A stretch of DNA of 8,563 nucleotides. It comes from Proteobacteria bacterium UBA6492 (GTDB taxonomy: Bacteria; Pseudomonadota; Gammaproteobacteria; UBA6429; Thiohalophilaceae). Below, piece after piece: positions 5,452 to 8,563 of the stretch (position 1 is the first letter of the stretch; each line of letters begins with the position of its first letter). The stretch lies in the NCBI GenBank assembly GCA_002436485.1, contig DJMK01000024.1, positions 6,984 to 15,546 of the forward strand, written 5' to 3'. Below the pieces are notes generated by a model, which saw only the letters and a program-made list of their open reading frames with translations, did no database searches and had not been told where the DNA came from. The position numbers were made by a program, and so were the translations under genes.

Positions 5452-7860
5452 CTAGAAATCAAAAATATAGCCAAAGAAGGCATAGTAGTGTTTATCTTCG
5501 GCAGTAAATGTTGCTGCCGTGGTTTCTGAAGTTTCGTAGCCGAGTTCCAATTCATAGCGCCATTTTCTGGAACGCAGATAGTTTACGATGAGTTTCGTTC
5601 TGTAAGTCATTCTTTCAGTACCGTTGGTATCAGTGCGTTGATCCAGATCCAGCCGGGGATTCCAGCGCCATTGCTTGCTGGATTTGAAGCGGGTACTGAT
5701 ATTGGCATTTATGGTACGGAATGTCGTAGCGTCTGTAAGGCGTAATCCCATGATAGTTACATCGTTGTCCAGGAAAAAACCCGTAGCAATTAAAGATACG
5801 TTGTAAAAATATTCATTATCTGTGCCCGGGGTTGCGATTACCCCACCTGAGGCAGGTGTAGGACCAAGGTTAGAAACGGTAAAATCGCCGTTTAGCTGGT
5901 ACTTGTCACTGAGTGGGGTTGTTGCCGAGACTGTAAATGACCAGAAGTCGGATGTACGATCAATGGCGAGCTGGTTGATTTCATCATCAGTAAATATTTG
6001 CCTGAGTTCGTCAATTGTAGTGACCGGCTGGCCGATCAAGGCATTATTGGAGGTGAGTAACGGACTGTTGCGTAAATCAGCGACGATATTCAGGGTCGAG
6101 TTATTCTTGTTGCGCCAGTTGCCAACAAAAGTTGCCTGGTTTAGCTTTGAAAAATAGGTGTCATAGTCTAGCAGCAAGAAGATTGAAGATTGATCGTTAA
6201 TATATTGAAGTTCGGTTCCGATCGCGTTGCGATCTGTCAGACCATTATTCTCCTGCGAAATATAGAATAATTTACCATCCATATTTTGGAAAATTGACTC
6301 AAAGTCGACGCTAACAGCATAAAATTGCCGATCAGTATTTACGCCGTCTCTTATATTTAATTCGACAGGATAACCTGCAAGCAGGTTGACGCGTGTAGTG
6401 TTGGTCATTTGTTTCTTGATTATCATGCCATCAAAACGTCCCAACACGCCGTCTGAACTATGTGTTTGTCTTCCTATACGAAAGGCCAAATCATTGTCCT
6501 TATCTGCAATATCATAGAAAAGTGTATAAACGTTACCCTCGGAAGGGTCCAGGTCATCGAGAAAATCATAACGGTGGTTCATGACCAGGTCGAAACGCTG
6601 ATTCCATTCAAGACCCCGTTTTCTACCGGAGTAGACGAAATCAGACAGCAGCGAGCTATCTATAGTTTGGTCGTCAGTTATGTCTGTACCTGCTTTTTCA
6701 TGGCGATAAAACTGTGAAAGACTTCCAAACATATCCCATTGTGGTTCTACTGCTTTATTTGCATTTGTCTTGAGTTGTTTCCGGTCAACAGAACGTGCAG
6801 TAATCAGGCCTTGCAAGCGTTGCCTGACGCGCTCTGCGTCTTCACCTTCAGGATATTCCTTGAGGTAAGCTTCATACTCTGCCTTGGCATGTGCATATTG
6901 ATTATTACGTTCACGCGCCAGGCCCAACAGTTCTCTTGCTTCCTTGTGATATTTGCTGTCTTTAAATTCGAGTATGCGGCTAAAGTATCGGATAGCTGAC
7001 TTATACTTTTTATCAAGCATTGCCTGCTTACCACGCTCGGCAAGTTTGTCTAGCCTGGAAGTAACTGGCACGGGACTGGCTTTTTGCGTCTTTTGTGAAG
7101 ATTTTAGGTTATTAGACAAAAACCATTTTTCAGCGATTTTTTGTCGTTCCGGAACTATCTTGTTAACCCAGGCCTTCGGATAAAAGGGTTTAAGCACGGC
7201 AAGGTTGGCTTCTGCCGCTTTTTTTGAATAGAAATATCCAAGTTTTAGGGTATATTTTTTAGTTCGAAACACGTCTTCACTGGAAGTGTAAATATCATAC
7301 TTACCAAAATTCTTCAGCGCAGGTTGATCTTTGCTGTCGATCTTGTTACTGGAAGTAATCAGGTTCAGCTCATAGATAGGCAGATCTGTTGAAGTAGTTT
7401 GTGATTTGATATCTTGCAGCTGATTTTGTTTGGTTACAGTTTTTACATTGATTATTATCCCCTTGTTACCCGATTGTGGTCTTACGCTAAAATTGATCTG
7501 ACGTTTGAACTCGATGAATAAACGCCCTTGCCCTGGAGCATTCTGTTCATATGATATTTCTTTTAGAATCGAGTTATCTTGCCGGGTAATTACCAGTCGG
7601 TCGGCGAAAGGCTCGAAGGCAGGGGCGTCAGCTTTAGTTGACAATCGTCTTAATTTTATGTCCAGGGTGGATCCCTTGTTGGGAGGGAAATGGGCAAGGT
7701 AACCTAGTCGTTGATTAAAATTGATTGCAAGGGCATAGCCATCTTTTGTTTCAGAAACACTATAGCTGTCAAGCACCACATTATTTAGTGCAAAGGCTTT
7801 CTGCGCCATAAGCAGCACTAAAATAGACAGCAGATTCAGCAAATATCTTGTTGATAGCAT
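5452..7860 (-). CDS. outer-membrane beta-barrel protein with AMIN-like, SPOR-like and TPR domains
   Basis: The 802-residue protein has a signal peptide (1-24, ending KAFA-LNN). Four regions follow. Residues 26-141 form an all-beta AMIN-like domain (YALAINFNQRLGYLAHFPP, then RLFIEFKR, ending GIIINVK). Residues about 188-236 look like a diverged SPOR unit (YTLKLGYFYSKKAAEANLAV). Residues about 270-350 are TPR-like helices (YKSAIRYFSRILE, then YAHAKAEYEAYLKEYPEGE). Residues about 372-802 are amphipathic strands with Asp/Asn/Gly-rich turns, ending YYAFFGYIFDF; a terminal Phe after alternating aromatics is the beta-signal read by the BAM complex. AMIN and SPOR modules usually contact cell wall, and TPRs bind proteins, so this may be an envelope-spanning assembly factor or porin-like protein; that is inference. 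The stop is 4 bases from the stop of the convergent ankyrin gene. No Shine-Dalgarno is evident before ATG 7860, and the signal peptide fixes the start. I do not recognise a named family. Confidence 0.8.
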   Translation of the reverse strand: MLSTRYLLNLLSILVLLMAQKAFALNNVVLDSYSVSETKDGYALAINFNQRLGYLAHFPPNKGSTLDIKLRRLSTKADAPAFEPFADRLVITRQDNSILKEISYEQNAPGQGRLFIEFKRQINFSVRPQSGNKGIIINVKTVTKQNQLQDIKSQTTSTDLPIYELNLITSSNKIDSKDQPALKNFGKYDIYTSSEDVFRTKKYTLKLGYFYSKKAAEANLAVLKPFYPKAWVNKIVPERQKIAEKWFLSNNLKSSQKTQKASPVPVTSRLDKLAERGKQAMLDKKYKSAIRYFSRILEFKDSKYHKEARELLGLARERNNQYAHAKAEYEAYLKEYPEGEDAERVRQRLQGLITARSVDRKQLKTNANKAVEPQWDMFGSLSQFYRHEKAGTDITDDQTIDSSLLSDFVYSGRKRGLEWNQRFDLVMNHRYDFLDDLDPSEGNVYTLFYDIADKDNDLAFRIGRQTHSSDGVLGRFDGMIIKKQMTNTTRVNLLAGYPVELNIRDGVNTDRQFYAVSVDFESIFQNMDGKLFYISQENNGLTDRNAIGTELQYINDQSSIFLLLDYDTYFSKLNQATFVGNWRNKNNSTLNIVADLRNSPLLTSNNALIGQPVTTIDELRQIFTDDEINQLAIDRTSDFWSFTVSATTPLSDKYQLNGDFTVSNLGPTPASGGVIATPGTDNEYFYNVSLIATGFFLDNDVTIMGLRLTDATTFRTINANISTRFKSSKQWRWNPRLDLDQRTDTNGTERMTYRTKLIVNYLRSRKWRYELELGYETSETTAATFTAEDKHYYAFFGYIFDF

Positions 7861-7894
7861 GTTGCGGGGCGATTTGGTTATAGATTTGTCAGGG

Positions 7895-8395
7895 TTATTC
7901 TTTTGTCGAATCTTTGTTACAGCCAGAATCGTTAGAATTCTTTATCTGTTCTTTGGTAAGCGAGATGACAATTCCATTCGAACCGCGGGCCTGTTTTATT
8001 TCAGGGTTTATGTCTTTGGTGGTTTGCAGGTACAGCAGCAGGTTGGGACTTTCTGTCGTATCGATATAGATTTCCTGGAAAAGATCAGCGATTTCATCGG
8101 GAACTCGTAGATCTTCACGCTGTATAGAAGATATTCTCGGATCCAGTTTAACCGGTTGCAAAGAGATCATTATCTGGTTGTTGAACTCTTTTGGAAAACG
8201 CCACTGGTAATGAACCGGAAAAAGAAAATCTATGTGTATCTCAAACATACCGTTCGCACGGTTGACACGAATATCATCGACTATCTGCCCACCGATGCTA
8301 CGGGCATGAGCAATGTTATTCGACAGAAACAAGCTGGCGAACAATACTATTGTTAATATAAAAGAATTAGATGTTTTAATCTGATACTTTCTCAT
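7895..8395 (-). CDS. exported AMIN-like protein, stand-alone relative of the neighbour's N-terminal domain
   Basis: From ATG 8395 the protein has 166 residues. The signal peptide is about 1-31 (hydrophobic SFILTIVLFASLFLS, cleavage at AHA-R). The mature domain (about 34-148) is strand-rich: DIRVNRANGMFEIHIDFLFP, then a Trp/Phe-rich strand with FPKEFNNQIMISLQP, then SPNLLLYLQ, ending GIVISL. The order and spacing of these pieces follow residues 26-141 of the 802-residue protein downstream (AINFNQ.., HFPPNKGSTLDIKL, RLFIEFKR, GIIINVK), so they look like paralogous domains. A polar tail with one Cys (159) closes the protein. I prefer ATG 8395 to ATG 8407 because GGTGA lies 5 bases before it. The gene ends 34 bases before the barrel gene, so the two are likely co-transcribed. 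A role as a soluble partner of the barrel protein is plausible but unproven. Confidence 0.75.
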   Translation of the reverse strand: MRKYQIKTSNSFILTIVLFASLFLSNNIAHARSIGGQIVDDIRVNRANGMFEIHIDFLFPVHYQWRFPKEFNNQIMISLQPVKLDPRISSIQREDLRVPDEIADLFQEIYIDTTESPNLLLYLQTTKDINPEIKQARGSNGIVISLTKEQIKNSNDSGCNKDSTKE

Positions 8396-8525
8396 AGCGT
8401 TCACCATGCGCCTTGACTTGGCCTATGTTGTCCAACACGGGGCTCCACAATGGATCCATCAGTACGATTGAGAAGGTGGCAGCAACCACTGCAATCTCGT
8501 AATTCACTGACGGTATAAAATTCAT
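8376..8525 (-). CDS. possible 49-residue hydrophobic protein or C-terminal part of a longer gene
   Basis: The frame reads from ATG 8525 (MNFIPSVNYE) through a hydrophobic stretch (about 11-31, IAVVAATFSIVLMDPLW) to a charged tail (GQVKAHGERYEKVSD) and TAA at 8376-8378. It overlaps the start of the exported AMIN-like gene by 20 bases, an arrangement common in translationally coupled operons. The frame stays open to the window edge, so it may be longer. Nine bases before its ATG another frame ends at TGA 8534-8536 with LRDRAPQEI, which could be the end of the previous operon gene. No family is recognised, and the hydrophobic stretch contains Asp and Pro, so membrane insertion is uncertain. Confidence 0.35.
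   Translation of the reverse strand: MNFIPSVNYEIAVVAATFSIVLMDPLWSPVLDNIGQVKAHGERYEKVSD
8401..8405 (-). promoter_or_regulatory. ribosome binding site deciding the start at 8395
   Basis: The - strand reads GGTGA-ACGCT-ATG, a five-base match to the 3' end of 16S rRNA at a 5-base spacing. The competing ATG at 8407 has only AAGG three bases upstream, which is too close. Confidence 0.55.
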
Positions 8526-8563
8526 CAGGATTTTCAAATTTCTTGTGGGGCCCTGTCTCGTAA

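Noticed and set aside
5448..5470. Bidirectional terminator between the ankyrin and barrel genes
   Set aside because: The spacer is 4 bases and the flanks show no GC-rich inverted repeat followed by a T-run on either strand.
8401..8562. - strand frame open from the edge, ending in TGA at 8401-8403
   Set aside because: The product is rich in Cys and His without any pattern and ends in QHRPSQGAW; the neighbouring frame with a hydrophobic segment looks more protein-like. It cannot be fully excluded without upstream sequence.

Overview
The window looks like chromosomal DNA of a Gram-negative bacterium, most likely a gammaproteobacterium. The reasons are several exported proteins with Sec-type signal peptides, an outer-membrane beta-barrel protein ending in Phe, a DUF3617-type periplasmic protein and a proteobacterial-style MoaA. 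I cannot place it further. No rRNA, tRNA, CRISPR array, transposase or phage gene is visible, so this is not a mobile island. By eye the first 2 kb are richer in GC than the barrel region on the right.

Layout. (1) At the left edge is the 3' part of a + strand DUF3617 gene. It converges on a - strand exported DsrE-like gene, and the two share a CTAG at their stops. (2) moaA (GTP 3',8-cyclase, molybdenum cofactor step 1) lies upstream of the DsrE-like gene on the - strand. Its annotatable start is the ATG at 1887. Upstream is a near-consensus Crp/Fnr-type box centred about 41.5 bp from a predicted transcription start, as at class II anaerobically activated promoters. (3) Divergent from moaA is a two-gene + strand unit. 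The first gene encodes a membrane-anchored iron-sulfur flavoprotein whose thioredoxin-reductase-like fold is circularly permuted. Thirteen bases later comes an exported Sel1/ankyrin-repeat protein. (4) From 8563 down to 5452 the - strand carries an envelope unit: a possible small ORF at the edge, a 166-residue exported AMIN-like protein, and an 802-residue outer-membrane protein (AMIN-like, SPOR-like, TPR, beta-barrel). The 166-residue protein looks like a stand-alone copy of the N-terminal domain of its 802-residue neighbour.

The two parts most worth attention are the permuted ferredoxin-flavoprotein with its exported ankyrin partner, and the paired AMIN-like/barrel proteins. Their functions are inferred from sequence features and are not known to me by gene name.
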